Below are positions 52,709 to 64,000 of a stretch of DNA of 64,000 bases, one piece after another. Numbering within the stretch: the stretch's first letter is position 1; each line of letters begins with the position of its first letter. A model generated the notes under the pieces. That model saw only the letters and a program-made list of their open reading frames with translations. It was not told where the DNA came from and searched no databases. The DNA lies in contig CAXBTE010000056.1 of NCBI GenBank assembly GCA_963978545.1, positions 21,378-85,377 of the forward strand. Direction: 5' to 3'. This DNA is from Linyphia triangularis (Eukaryota > Arthropoda > Arachnida > Araneae > Linyphiidae). Made by a program: the position numbers and the translations under genes.

Positions 52709-54724
52709 CAATAGGGTATTTGACACCATCAACAAATAATTACCAAATGCGGCATATTTATAGTATTTAACGAAATAAAAATAATGCAAGCAGTTTTAAC
52801 TCGAAATAATTGCTCAAATTTTTATAAATCAAATTTTAAAAATCGCTTTTCTGAGCGCCTCGTCACGTGATCAGAAACGCTCGGATAAACTCCTCTGCAG
52901 AGTGTGACGTCAATGTTGACCACATTTGTAAGCAAACAGCTTCATACGTTTATTTTAAAGCTTGGTTCATCTCTTTTCCTACTATATGATAAATTATGAC
53001 TATTGAAGGTAACTTTTAGGAAATATTTATTTAAAGAAGTGTTATTGGTACATTGGAAGACGGTTTTGTAAAGGCACACATTTCGAATTCACCCAAAATA
53101 GATGCTTTGTAGGTGGGGTTCTTTTTCAAGTCCAAGCTCAGAATTTTATTCTGTAGAGTTTAGAAATGTTAAAACATTTGTGTAAGTATCAACAATTCTC
53201 ACAGTTCTTATAATTAGAAAAGCAACAACAACACTTTTACAGTTATAATAATCATAAAAACATTAGGATAAAAAAAATAAAAAAAATACCAATTAATTTA
53301 ATCCGCTGAGTACTGCTAAAACGGAGTGAAAAGGAACAATTTTCAACTTTCAAAGTAAAAATAGAGTGTAATAATATCGTTAACGAACATATTTTTGACT
53401 TAGGAACGTGGGTCTTACCTTCTTCTATAATGATCAAGCCCAAAAATGTTGGAAAAAACGTGACTTGCATCTATTTTGATTTTTTTTCATGTTGTTCCGA
53501 TTCACTCCGCAGAAAGGGATGAAATGGAACATTCGTTATAATTTATAGCTGATATTATTTAAAAACGACAAAAAGGTGAAAAAGGCAAGTAATAATGCAT
53601 TGAGGTGAATAGAAACACAAGCCTTTACCCTTTACCCTTTAACCCTTTATCTACTGAAGGTACTTATAAGTCCAGTCATTGTACTGCATTTCTCATGGTG
53701 CTGTACTGATTTAAATGCTTTGAAACCCATAGGAATTTTGAAGTCCACTTCTATGAAGTTTGTTCTTCACCTATTGAAAGACAGCACAAGATTGCTTCTT
53801 TTTGGAAACATTGAGTATTTAAAAGAGTTAGTACAAATTTAAAAAAAATCAGTAAATAAAGGGTTAACTGCTGTGATTGGGTGGTTTGATCTTTTTTGGC
53901 GCAAGGGCAACACGTGGTTCATACTGCTCCAAAAAATTTGGGGAAGATCAATTTAAAATTTCAGTAACAAAAAATTGGAAAAATTAATTTAAAGTCAAAG
54001 ATTAAATATTTTAGGGGGTTGGAAGCATTCTACAAAAAATGACTCGCGGTCTGTCAGACCGCATACAGTAATTAAAGGTTAATATGACAGACAAAAAATG
54101 TTTTTGTCAAAACAATTCATGTAAACAAAAGAATATCTTGGTTTCAAATTTACAAAAAAAAAATCAAAAAAAAAAAAAAAAAAAAAAATCACTATTTCAA
54201 CAGTGCATCAGTACTTAAACTTAATATTGTGTAGTTAAAACATTTAAAAGAATATTAAATAAAGTATTACTTGCATCAAAATGATCTTCACGGAAGTGAA
54301 TTGTAGTCTGTGGTGAAAACTAAGTTGATTATCTTCTTGCAAGATTTAACCACTTTTTTGTATGTCTGCTTTCCTGGGCACATGTGTAAACAACTTTTCT
54401 GCAGTTTTAATTGAAGTACTTGTACAGTGGGGTACTGCATAATATCGATACCGGTGAGACATTTCTTGGAACGAAATCAAAAGAAAAACACATTTCGCGC
54501 TGGAAACTCACTCGCGATTGCGATGTTGTTTATGCAAGATTGACGTCACACAGTCAGATGGGTTTTTGAGCAGCGTTTTAGGGGCGGGGCTTCTAGTTGC
54601 ATTTTAAAATGCAATTTTTAGCGTTTCGCGGCATTATTTTGAAAAAAGAAAAAATACGTGTCTTTTATTTTGTGCATACCTTTTATTTAAAACATATTTT
54701 GAAAATTTGTCAAATACCCTATTG
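52709..54724. mobile_element. DNA transposon-like element (2.0 kb) in the LINE relic
   Basis: Ends CAATAGGGTATTTGACA and TGTCAAATACCCTATTG are perfect 17-bp inverted repeats; further in, TGACGTCA-containing sequence recurs near both ends (about 52907 and 54542). It exactly interrupts the LINE coding region. The target-site duplication is unclear and no transposase is recognised; superfamily unknown. Confidence 0.7.
53643..53863. mobile_element. piggyBac-type MITE (221 bp)
   Basis: CCCTTTAT...ACTG at the left and CAGTAAATAAAGGG at the right are inverted, flanked by TTAA at 53639-53642 and 53864-53867, the piggyBac target signature. A second piggyBac-like right end with a hairpin GCGGTCT-GTC-AGACCGC (54046-54062) and ATTAAAGG before TTAA lies at 54079-54082. 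Confidence 0.65.
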
Positions 54725-54979
54725 AGAGCGAACGAAGAGCCCGTCTCTTTGCCCGCGTAACAGTGATGGGTGGGAGAGATCCTCCATTCCTTCTAAATTT
54801 CAGAATTAACTATGGATTGATGTTCTAAAAAGGTAAGAGTTGAAGAGGAAGGATTAGAGTGACTACAATCCGCCTTGACCAGTCTATCTGCCTGCTCGTT
54901 GGCGTAGATGTCAACGTGAGATAGAACTCACTGAGAATAAACATCATGGTACTCTGAAATACAGCCTGTTACAGGCCAA

Positions 54980-55140
54980 GGCTGTCTCTCCAATTCTTCT
55001 CCATCTGACTCTATCCGGCGCAAAAGCCCTTCATCGGATCTCTCCTATCTGTTCTAGGTCCATTTCAACACTATCAATCCATCTGGTGGGTGGTCGTCCC
55101 CTTCGTCGTTTTCTCTCTACATTTGAAAATGCAATTTTGT
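54980..55140 (-). pseudogene. LINE-derived fragment with GRPPTRW motif
   Basis: Minus strand encodes RRRGRPPTRWIDSVEMDL and, in another frame, AFAPDRVRWRRIGETA. This arrangement is common at the C-terminal end of some arthropod non-LTR ORF2 proteins. Frame is broken. Confidence 0.55.
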
Positions 55141-55181
55141 TTGTTGAGGATGCATTATCATATATATATATATATATATAT

Positions 55182-55884
55182 TGTTGCGTGGATAGGTTCG
55201 AAAAACTTGAAGCCAAAGCAGATTAAAAATTGAAGAAATTTTTTCCGATATAACTCTTCGCAGATTCTTTTGCAACTCCAGAACTGCCCTTTCTAATAGA
55301 CTCTATACAGCTCTTAACACAACAATGGAGCACAAACAGCAGTTAAAAACTAGATACACAACTGCTAAAATCGATGCAAAAGACAATGCAATACAGTTCA
55401 CTTTCGGAACTACTCTGAATGCTCGTTGAGAGACAACTAACTAACTACATCATCCTCTCTCTGGGCGTTATATAGGAAGGCTAATCCTTTGCGAATCTTC
55501 TAGAGATAGAAATTTGGAGAATTTTCCATGTAGCAGTTGAAAAGCCCTATACAGGTACATGGGGACCGAAAGTGTTGCCAACATTTTGCGATTTCTTGCC
55601 AAATTTGGCGACCAAAATTAATCGCCAAAATCATCGCCAACTTGGCTCTATTTCGCCAAGGGAACGAGATTGCCAGTAACCATAATGTTAAATGGCCTTC
55701 TCCTTGTAAAACTCGTTTTCCAGCATTATCCCTGTAAAACTCGTTTTCCAGCATTAAGAGACGCATTGCAGGAAAGCGAAGTAAAAACAAACTCTTGCAC
55801 TGCCTTCTGCGAAATGTATATAAATTTTTCTTTTTACATAATTTATACAACAAAATATTAACAAATATACAGAAATTCGTAACA
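55182..55884 (-). repeat. Solo LTR (703 bp)
   Basis: Bounded TGTTGCG...GTAACA on the plus strand, so TGTTACGAATT...CGCAACA on the minus strand. Flanked by ATAT (55178-55181 and 55885-55888), though the left copy is inside a TA microsatellite. On the minus strand it has TATATAACGCC, a plausible TATA box, which sets the orientation. It contains a tandem pair of CCTGTAAAACTCGTTTTCCA (about 55704-55757). Confidence 0.6.
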
Positions 55885-55912
55885 ATATGATATGCCCCAG
55901 CCATCTAATATA

Positions 55913-56265
55913 TTTAGAAACTTACTTTGTATAAAACCTTGAAATTTGGTGAGTACAAATAAGATCACTTAATGAAAAGACATATATTGAATACTCGAAT
56001 ATAGCGTCTAATATATTTTATTTTATGTTTGAAACTCTTAAGTCAATACGTATGCAATGGCTCTACCTGGTTTTGTCCTTAGTTGTTTTAATTTTCATTT
56101 ATTATAGATTGACATTAAATGCAAACAATTTATGTAATTTTATTAAGTGATATTTTTCGTATCTACTCATAAAGTTTCAAGGATTTATGCAAAGTAGTTT
56201 CTAAATGCACTTGGCTAGAAGATTGTAACATAGTGAATATAGAGAATGATCCTTATTAGGACTTC
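55913..56265. mobile_element. MITE copy related to the ERCC1 intron 4 MITE
   Basis: Shares ACTTTGTATAAAACCTTGA, CGTCTAATATATTTT, CCTGGTTTTG and the end GGCTAGAAGATTG...AGGACTTC with 19575-20001. The left terminal part is missing. Confidence 0.75.
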
Positions 56266-56979
56266 TTTTTAACAACTACATATTTGAGAAATTAATACAT
56301 TTAATTTAATTTTAAACATCCTGTAACATCCTTTAAGACGCCCTGAGATTTAAATCTTGGATGTATTTAATATTCATATATTTAAATTAAAAATAATTGA
56401 ATATTAATCTCACTGAATGAACAGCAAATACTTGTTCATTTCTTATGTTGGCAACGCAAAAATATTCCCAATCATCGAAAGTCAGTTTCTTTTAGAGAGC
56501 GCGAAAACCTATTAATTTTTTTTCTTCACGAAGCAGCATTTTGTTGAGTTTTATGTCGAAGTATTTGTGCAGAGTTAATATGTAAAACTTTATTGAAAAC
56601 AAGAAGAAAGCCAATGCATAAAATTCTTTCAATATTTTTGCGAGACTAAAGTAGAAACTTTTGTTTTGCCGAAGAACAAAAGAGAGCTTGGAAGAGTTTT
56701 TCGAGTTTTAATTTTTCGGATCACTGCTTACAATGGGATAAGGAGCGAAATCTGGATTTTTCTCGCGAGCACGGTTGAAGAGATTTTTAAAAAAAATTAT
56801 ATTTAAAAAAAAAAAAAAAAAAAAAAAAATGTTGTTACACTTTATGATTATCTTTGGATTTTCTTTTACCTCAGCTATTTGCATTGCAAGGATCAGTGAA
56901 TCCTCATGTATTTACTTTTGGTAACATGCATACAGTTGGTAACGTCTGCACGTAATATTAAAACTAGAAAAACTGGGAA
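56266..56979. other. No recognisable feature
   Basis: AT-rich with an A-run near 56805-56829; nothing supported. Confidence 0.45.
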
Positions 56980-57540
56980 TTTTTATAAAATGTAGTTTAA
57001 CTTAAGCATAACTTTTGTATTCACATATTCATGTAAAGTTTAACTCACTTGTAAATAATATAACCCATAAAAAAAAAGTTTTTAATATAAATCCTTTATA
57101 TACATTTCCAATTTTTATATTCATTAACACAGTGCTGATTCTGTAAACAGCGTTTTAAATATCAAAAACATTTCTATCAGCATAATGTGCTGCAAACTAC
57201 GTTCTAGAATTTATTTATTAAAAATGAACCGGAACTTATGCACTCACACCCAAATTTCTTTTATTTATTCTGACTCAAATAATTTTTTTAATAATTTATT
57301 AAAAAAAATTTGGCAACAGGAAAGAGTTTCTTCAGTGGTCGGTTAAATGCTATTTAAGAGTGATTAGATGACGGCAAGTTGGTTTATTAGTATTCTGCAA
57401 AAGCGATCTTTTAGTGAAAGTGACAGCTTCCAAAAATTGATAGAATGCATTGTCATCGACATCGAATCTATCTGCTAATTTCGGCCCGATTGGATGATGA
57501 CAAGGGGGTTAATTAGGCCTCCGTAGATTTGCCCGCCATC
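56980..57540 (-). repeat. Dispersed repeat, inverted relative of 45690-46260
   Basis: Reverse complement carries the same blocks in the same order (see 45690-46260). Ends not defined. Confidence 0.7.
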
Positions 57541-57859
57541 GACAAACGTACAAAATCGAAGTTAATGTAAAGGCTTTAAAAAGTTGTCTTTTTATAATTT
57601 ATCAATAAGTTACTGAAATGTATTCAATTTTAAATTAATATTTTTAATGTTTTTGCAGAAACGATTGAGACTGGTTAAGGGAGAAATAAAATAGGAGTAA
57701 AATTGAGAAAATTAACAGGTTTTGTAATACTGAAATCTTGATTAATAGCTTGAAAGAAATTTCATATAGACCGACCATATAATTACAAATGCACTCGATA
57801 ATTAAATATTAGATATGTTTATCTTTGAATTTTTTCTGTAATTTAGTTACCTTGGCATG

Positions 57860-58286
57860 GGATCTCTGCTCAGTTTCACCTACAAGAAAGGTTGGTTGTT
57901 TTCAGATTATCTGGCGCCGTCAGCAACACGAGGGCTATAATGCGCCAAAAATTCGTCATTAGACAAGCCAACATACATTTACAAGCACCCATGCCTGATA
58001 CGGGACTCGAACCCGCAACCTCGCGGTCCTGAAGCTAGCACGCTAACCACTACACCGTTTGGTCGGCCCTACAAGAGAGGATAATATAAGAATTATTGAT
58101 AAGTATATCGCCAAAATCACCATTTTGCTAAAGTTTTTTTTAAAAGGGAAAAAAAAAAAAAAAACTTGTATAAGAATTATCGTAAAAAATATCGCCAAAT
58201 TGGCCGTTTTTTCTAAACGAATGATGGAAATATAAAAACGATAAATGACACAAATCCACATCAGTAATATAATGTAATTGACAGTT
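57860..58286. mobile_element. MITE-like dispersed repeat, copy D (3' half), split by a SINE
   Basis: CAGTTTCACCTACAAGA continues after the SINE as GGATAATATAAGAATTAT...ATATCGCC...AATAATGTAATTGACAGT, matching the distal part of copies A-C. The 5' half is missing. Confidence 0.7.
57892..58067 (-). repeat. tRNA-derived SINE (176 bp) with target-site duplication
   Basis: On the minus strand it opens with a tRNA-like head: A-box GGTGTAGTGGTTAGCG and B-box GGTTCGAGTCCCG. A body with GGCGCATTATAGCCC and GCTGACGGCGCC follows. Flanked by CCTACAAGAAAGG (57879-57891) and CCTACAAGAGAGG (58068-58080), a 13-bp duplication with one mismatch, as left by LINE-driven insertion. The tail is not A-rich. Confidence 0.85.
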
Positions 58287-58289
58287 GTG

Positions 58290-59800
58290 CTATGTTCCAC
58301 ATTCCTAGTTATAGGTTATATTATTTAAAAAAAGATATTCAAGGTGATTGTTAAAAATGGCGGAACAATATAAAACTCGTTACTGAAACGAATAAAAGTT
58401 GGATGTATTGACGTATGTCTTAGGACAGAATGCCCCTGGGTTAAGTCATGTATTCGCTTTGTCTTTCTTTTCACGCATTTCTTCTTGCAAAACTTAATAA
58501 AAAAATACTTCCTTTGTAACACCCTCTCATCGAATTGTAGTGTTTGAAAAGAGAACGCGAATATGGACGAGTATCATGATTGTACATATCAATAACGCTA
58601 CACTGGAAGACATAATCAGATTTCGTTTTCAGTCGGTTGCAATTTCAGAATTTCAAATATCTACCTATCAATGAAAAACAACCAGATATTGTTGAAGATA
58701 CGAATAAGATATTCATGCTCTTTTATGTAAGGAAAACAAGTTTATTTCATCAAAAAATGCTCTTTCTGAAATGGGATCTATGTGCAAATGCGGAGTAACA
58801 TTGGATTTAAAAAAAAACAACAAAAAAAACAACAACACTTTTATCAATTTTGATGCACGTTGTAGGAAGGAGAAAACGAATTTATATGAAGAAATTTTTT
58901 TAATAAAGATCCATATTCTGTAATGTACATTGATATAAAACGCAAAGTTTTAGAGACAGGTCATATGGTTTATGTTAAGGTATACATATACATTAGGAAT
59001 TTCAAAATTTGACTCAAGTCTGCATTTTTGTTTTAAAATATTCCCGAATTCATTACCTTTAAAATAATACCATTTTCTTTCTGAGACTCAATTTACTTTT
59101 TAAATTACAGTGGGTTTTGTGAACCTGTTTTGTATCACGTTCATTAGTGTAGTAAACTTTAAACGCGTTTTCTGAAGAATGACATTTTGGTGTTATATGA
59201 CTTTACGCCAACGGTCATAACTTCATACAAAATAGTCCGATTTACAAAATTCTAATTTTGTTCTGAAGACACAAGTTGTGAATGTGTTTTCTATGCATAA
59301 TCTAACATATATTGTTATAAACACATTTTTTATGAATATTTTAATCTTAATGTTTTGTTAAAAACTATGTATTTTTTTAAACTTTTTATTTAAAAATTTA
59401 TAATTAAATAAATTTTGCAGCCAAATTCAAAATTCTCCATACGAACATGCGTCAATATAGTATATTTTATTTGCAGTAAAAATCATACCTCTAAGTTAAT
59501 TACAAGTTTATTTATGTATGTTCTAATAATGTCCTAATTAGTCACTTTAATTGCAATTAGCTGATTAAAAAATTGACGGGAAAAAAAGTTTATATATATA
59601 AATGCATCATTTTTAATTCTGACATACTGCCAAAAAGTTTGAAATTATTACCTAAAAATTAAAGAAAATCATGTCAATTGTATATGTATACCTTAAAGCT
59701 TTTCGCGGGTCACGGATTTACACCGAACACTCCGATATTTTTCTTAATTACTATAGATTTTTACAATATTAAACAATTCAGAAAATTAAAAAAATTATTG
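58290..59800. other. No recognisable feature
   Basis: AT-rich intergenic sequence with no exon-like stretch, RNA or element ends that I could support. Confidence 0.4.
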
Positions 59801-59809
59801 AATTTTTTT

Positions 59810-60424
59810 ACTTTCAATTAACTATATGTATACATAGGATAATGAAAGCATAGGATTCGGTGAAAAAAAAAATTCGATTTTTTTTTGTTTTTTCATTTCT
59901 CAACGTTTTGGAACGTCCTAATTTCAAAAAAGTTATCTAGAAAAAATGTCTGTCCGTGCTCAGCATAACTGCCGAATAAATTGGCCTAGGATGTTCAAAT
60001 TTGGTGTGCTGGTTGATGGTAACCATGAGACCTATCATTAATGTTTTCGTCAAAAATGCACATGAGCATAGGACAGTTGCTATTGAAAAAATAATGCTTT
60101 TCAATGATTGCTAAAAAACGGCTCTAACGGTTTTGATAAAAATCGATGTGGTAGTGTCTCTTAAGGTGTTCTAAACATCCCCATCTCCGAAATTTCCCTA
60201 AAAATGCTTTAATGAAGTAAAAAGCTAAGAAACGAATTCCTTCAACGTAGATTTCTCTTTCCTTGCGCAAAGTTAATCAACGATCGTTAATCTCCTCTCC
60301 TCAGTGTCACTTATAAGCACGGAAAATATCAGAATTATCGAAAAGTATATCACCAAAATCCCCAGTATTTTTTTTTATAAAGACCCATATAAGAGTTATC
60401 TAAGAAAATATCGTCAAACCGGCC

Positions 60425-60459
<35 letters not shown>

Positions 60460-60508
60460 ATTGGTAAATAACACAAATCCACGTCAGCATAATAGTTAAA
60501 GTGAAAAT
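59810..60508. mobile_element. MITE-like dispersed repeat, copy C
   Basis: Starts ACTTTCAATTAACTATATG, holds GTTTTGGAACGTCC, AACCATGAGACC and ATATCGTCAA, and ends near AAAGTGAAAATT. Same order as copy B. A 30-base A-run near 60428-60458. Confidence 0.7.
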
Positions 60509-60509
60509 T

Positions 60510-63500
60510 GTGGTATATACCACACACATAGCTTTTGACTATTTCTCTTATTATAAGACTGTTTATATCATACGTTGTTATATTCCACTCTGATAAAAAA
60601 TGTTTTATGCAAGAAGGTGTTAACCAAGGAACTTCACATCTAAATATATTCAGACAAAAATCCCTTTTTCCCAAAAGAATATCTTGTACATCTTATGCAA
60701 ATAATTTCGAATCCCTCTAACTGAGATAAGTGTATTTCTAACTGATCTAATTTAATCCAATTTTAGAGTTTCATTTCAAAATTTGATGTGATACATAAAA
60801 AAAATTAAGAACGTTAATTTCAAATTCATAACATATTTCATTTTTAGTCTGAAATGAAGAGATGAATATGCATAGAAACTTGATAATTATTGGCGCCAAT
60901 TAGAGATAATTCGGTGCCAAACAGAGACTTAATTAGATCAATTTTATAAAATGGTGAAGAAAGCTAAATCCCCAGAGCATTTTAATAACGAAAGGAAAAT
61001 TGAATGCGCATAAATTTGTGGGCTATTATACATATGACTCCAGATAAGAATAAATTTAAGAATATTAAGTTAAAGTTGTTTCTGTTTAAGTTTCGTTTTG
61101 ATTGGATATTTCTTTTCATTAGAATTGAAATATTTTAAGGTTAATTCAACAAAAATATAATTCTTTGGAGCTTTTGAAGAAGAAAGGAAAGACGTTGGGA
61201 AACCTTTGCACAGACTCTAGGGCACTTTGGCTAAGTCACTCCGTTAATGCTAAAATAATGAGAATAAATTAATATAATATAAGTTTTTCTTAAATTTGAA
61301 CTATCTTTTTACCTCTTCGAAAAAACAAGGTGTTTTAAGTTTTAAAGAATCGAATAGCAGTTTGTTTAAAGTTTAACTTCAAACTTTAAAAAAAAATAAA
61401 AAAAATCAGGTTGCTTGAAGTAAATTAAGATATTTTCTTAAAATTAAAATAGAATATGCTGTTTTATTTTATTCCACTTTGACATCCTTCAAAATTGTCC
61501 CACTGCAAATACTAAAATTAGTTCTGTCTTGATATTAATTTTTAGATAGTACTTTAGTTTAACAGAAATATACATGTGAAGATTTGAAAACAAGAAATGG
61601 AATTAAATTGAAAAAAAATTAAAAAAATAGCACAACTCGGGGACTTTATTATGGGGAACTTTACCACAATGTCGCTAAAAAAAGAATGTTTCTGTCAGTG
61701 TCAAGTAAAGCTTAAAATCACACTAGTTCCCCGAAATTATCTTGTAAGCCGTAATTGAAAGTCAAATATTTTTATAAACTAGTTTCGAAGAAGGCATGGT
61801 TTGTTTTTAATTTTGTAAAGTAATTTTTTCGCTTTTCAAATTTAAATTAATTTAATAGATTAATATATCTGCTATTAAAATAATTCAAACACAGATGTTA
61901 TTTTCTTCCTTTCATTGGAGGTTCTGCTTGAACGACGTCATAGTCAATTCATTTGCATGGGAATAAATGAAACACGCAATATGATTGGCTAATGCAGTGG
62001 TCGACAGACTTTTCTGTGCTTAGAGTCAAATACTTAATAATTAGAATAGAATATTTTTTAAATAGCCACAAAATACGAATATATAGTACCAATGCGAAAT
62101 TTTAACCATGAAAATTTTTCTACCACTTTTATGGAATAAAAAAAAAAAAAAAAAAAAAAAAAAAATGTTATAAAAACTATGACAGATGAGACAAGTTGGT
62201 GATAAAATTTTTGTTTGAAATGAACGCATGTAATAGCTCGTTCTTTCTTAAATTCAAGATTTTTCTCGACAATTTTTCTCTTCTTTTTGGACGACGTAAA
62301 GGTCACGTTTTTCCAATTAAATATTAACAAAACCAAATGAAAAATACTTTTTAACAGTGAGGGCAATGACAAAAAGTTTATAGGGAAAGGTGTGTCTACC
62401 TTAGTCGAGACGAGAGAACAACGCACGCCAACAAAAGCTCGATGCAATTGAAACTGTGTGCATTCTTATTGCTTAATCTGGTTGTTCCTTATTTCGTTGA
62501 ATGGGATGCAGGAAGTGCTGATTATAAGTTAGTATAAGAACAGTGTTACCAGTACACCCTACTCATCACTCTGTGTTTCGTCACGTTAAAATTTATTAAA
62601 ATATTAAACTATATTAAAATTTAAAAGTGCATGAGGTTAATATTCTAATTGATCCCATTAAAAGGAGTTTGCGTATGAAAGATGAAAGACCGATAATTCT
62701 GTTTCTTTGGATATGAAAACTATACAGAAGGGTTAATATAGCAACGGTCGAAGAAAAGTTAAAGAGAAAATACTAAAACTACATTCCCAGTTTTATTAAG
62801 GGTATCTGAGACTCAAAATTTAATTTTTTTTTTTTTTTTTTTTTTTAACTTTGTAAAAATAATAAAAATATTTCTGAATAAAATGACAGAAATTTTTTGT
62901 TTCTATCATTAGTAGAACTTGAAATATTTAAATTTTTGCTACATGACAACTGTATCTCAGACATGCTATCTTGAAACTTTGAAACTGTTTTTCTTGGTGA
63001 TGACTTTTTGTCCCTTTTTTGATTTAAAATGGATATAACTTAAAAACTGATTCTTATAAATATATGAAACTTTCCACAATTATTTTTCATACATATTTCT
63101 TTAATTCTTCTTCAGGAATTGGGTATTTTGATCTAACTTTTTTTTATAAAGTTTTTGGAGCTTCGCTCACTATGGGTTTTATACAGTTTTTGCACAAAAT
63201 ATTAAATTTTTTTTTTCTAAATATTTTATTCAAAATCATGAAGACAATTTATGATATTAATTATAAAAAGTAATTTAAGTCAAAAATGAAGGATTTTTTA
63301 AAATACTTTTTCTTATAAATATATCAAATTTAAGTAACGTCAAAATTTAGAAGTTTTTAAAATAAAAAAAATAAAAAATGTTTTATAAATTTGAAATTTT
63401 AAAATAGTTATTTTAGTTTCAAAATTTCAGAAAAATAATTCGAAAAATTTAGATTTTAGAATTTTGTGTCCCCCTTAAATATGTAGTTAAAGCATTTCGA

Positions 63501-63800
63501 CTTACCATATACTATTTAAATTAGTTTATAATGATTTTATTTTTAATTTTAACTTCTTCACTAAACTGTGTTTATACATGCAATGTTATGACTCTTTGTC
63601 TGTACGACCCGGCAGCACAGCAGTATAAGCCAATGTCGTAAACAAGGGTTTTGGAAGATTGCCAAAACTGGCCGAAACTCGAGCATCGTTTCGAATTAAA
63701 TGAGTTTTTAAAAAAAATAAACATGTCAAAATATCACAAAAAATCTATTTTTTTAACCAAGTCCTTACTTATAAATGAAATGTTTCTATTTAAAAATTCA
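60510..63800. other. No recognisable feature
   Basis: AT-rich, with A/T runs near 62138 and 62825. All open frames are short and unlike known proteins. May be intronic to the gene ending at 63969. Confidence 0.4.
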
Positions 63801-63801
63801 G

Positions 63802-63969
63802 CACCCACATTATCAAACTATTAGAATATTCAATCCAGTATTGGATGAGATTGGCCAACATCGTTTTCAACGGCAAGTTTATAATGTTCCACATCTGAGT
63901 TGGTCAGCATTAGTTGATATTGGCTACAGTTGTGGGTTACTGGAGAAGATCTATATTTTTAGCCAGTAG
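63802..63969 (+). CDS. Candidate terminal exon of an unidentified host gene
   Basis: A plausible acceptor (ATTTAAAAATTCAG) is followed by 55 open codons and TAG at 63967-63969. The encoded tail reads HPHYQTIRIFNPVLDEIGQH then ...VPHLSWSALVDIGYSCGLLE..., with balanced codon use unlike the surrounding AT-rich junk. I do not recognise the protein. It could be a last exon on the plus strand with earlier exons hidden to the left, or the end of an old element. No polyadenylation signal is visible before the window ends. Confidence 0.35.
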   Translation, partial: HPHYQTIRIFNPVLDEIGQHRFQRQVYNVPHLSWSALVDIGYSCGLLEKIYIFSQ

Positions 63970-64000
63970 CAGAAATTGGCAATATCGAAATTGACAATTA

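Larger units (their letters stand above)
51652..54935 (-). pseudogene. LINE (non-LTR) ORF2 C-terminus with RNase H, split by three insertions
   Basis: Minus-strand fragments in order: RNase H piece with LSHVDIYANEQADRLVK (54850-54935); a linking piece to 54725; a second piece (52514-52708) with ISRQRSHKRSLVF and HILDCLRLSREG...LLVLDFL; and the end VNGLMDLV plus TAA (51652-51678), followed by an ACAACAACAACA-containing 3' end. Pieces are separated by a 2.0-kb transposon (52709-54724), a fold-back element (51863-52513) and a small MITE (51682-51862). The RNase H end and GLMDLV-like terminus match LINE families I know from spider genomes (recalled, unverified). In-frame stops show it is dead. 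Confidence 0.65.

Noticed and set aside
55500..55904. Minus-strand open frame of 134 codons
   Set aside because: Lies within the solo LTR and crosses its boundary and a tandem duplication; no protein motif.
57990..58067. Functional tRNA gene on the minus strand
   Set aside because: Good A and B boxes, but it continues into a SINE body and is flanked by a 13-bp target-site duplication, so it is a SINE head.

Overview
The window is eukaryotic nuclear DNA, AT-rich and dominated by transposable elements (TEs). The TE mix (BEL/Pao, Ty1/copia, Ty3/gypsy, Tc1, several hATs, piggyBac, Helitron, Polinton-like and LINE relics) points to an arthropod. From memory of similar element families I think it is most likely a spider; that is inference, not shown by the sequence.

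The only host gene I can name is ERCC1, the XPF partner in nucleotide-excision repair, on the minus strand. Its start codon is at 25683. Six short exons (25609-25683, 25082-25323, 24555-24615, 20029-20132, 18943-19042, 10026-10102) keep one reading frame, with GT/AG at every junction. They encode the N-terminal region and most of the central XPA-binding domain. The C-terminal helix-hairpin-helix exons were not found and should lie left of position 1, so everything left of 10026, including an apparently full-length Pao element, probably sits in a large intron. A second candidate host exon, plus strand and unrecognised, ends the window (63802-63969).

Left to right: Pao element (1-5726); decayed piggyBac transposase (6013-7000); diverged repeats (7460-8900); ERCC1 exon 6; intron 5 with a three-level nest of DNA transposons (11625-18845: hAT remnant, containing an unclassified 4.0-kb element, containing a 2.5-kb hAT-like element); exons 5, 4, 3, 2 and 1 with a MITE close to the exon 4 donor and a hAT in intron 3; upstream of ERCC1 a decayed family-B DNA polymerase split by a hAT (26275-29110); copies of a MITE of about 775 bp; a Harbinger-type MITE; a nearly pristine copia element (34240-39004); a gypsy element (39779-45409), probably inside an older hAT; a hAT relic; a non-autonomous Helitron with two tandem arrays (48661-49938); a Tc1-type element with one nonsense codon (50214-51432); a LINE relic cut by three later insertions (51652-54935); a solo LTR; a tRNA-derived SINE with its target-site duplication (TSD); then about 3.3 kb at the right with nothing recognisable before the terminal exon.

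Apart from ERCC1 there is no functional gene cluster. The interest lies in insertion order, in elements that look recently active (copia with identical LTRs and TSD, Pao with an uninterrupted polyprotein), and in elements that fit no standard family.
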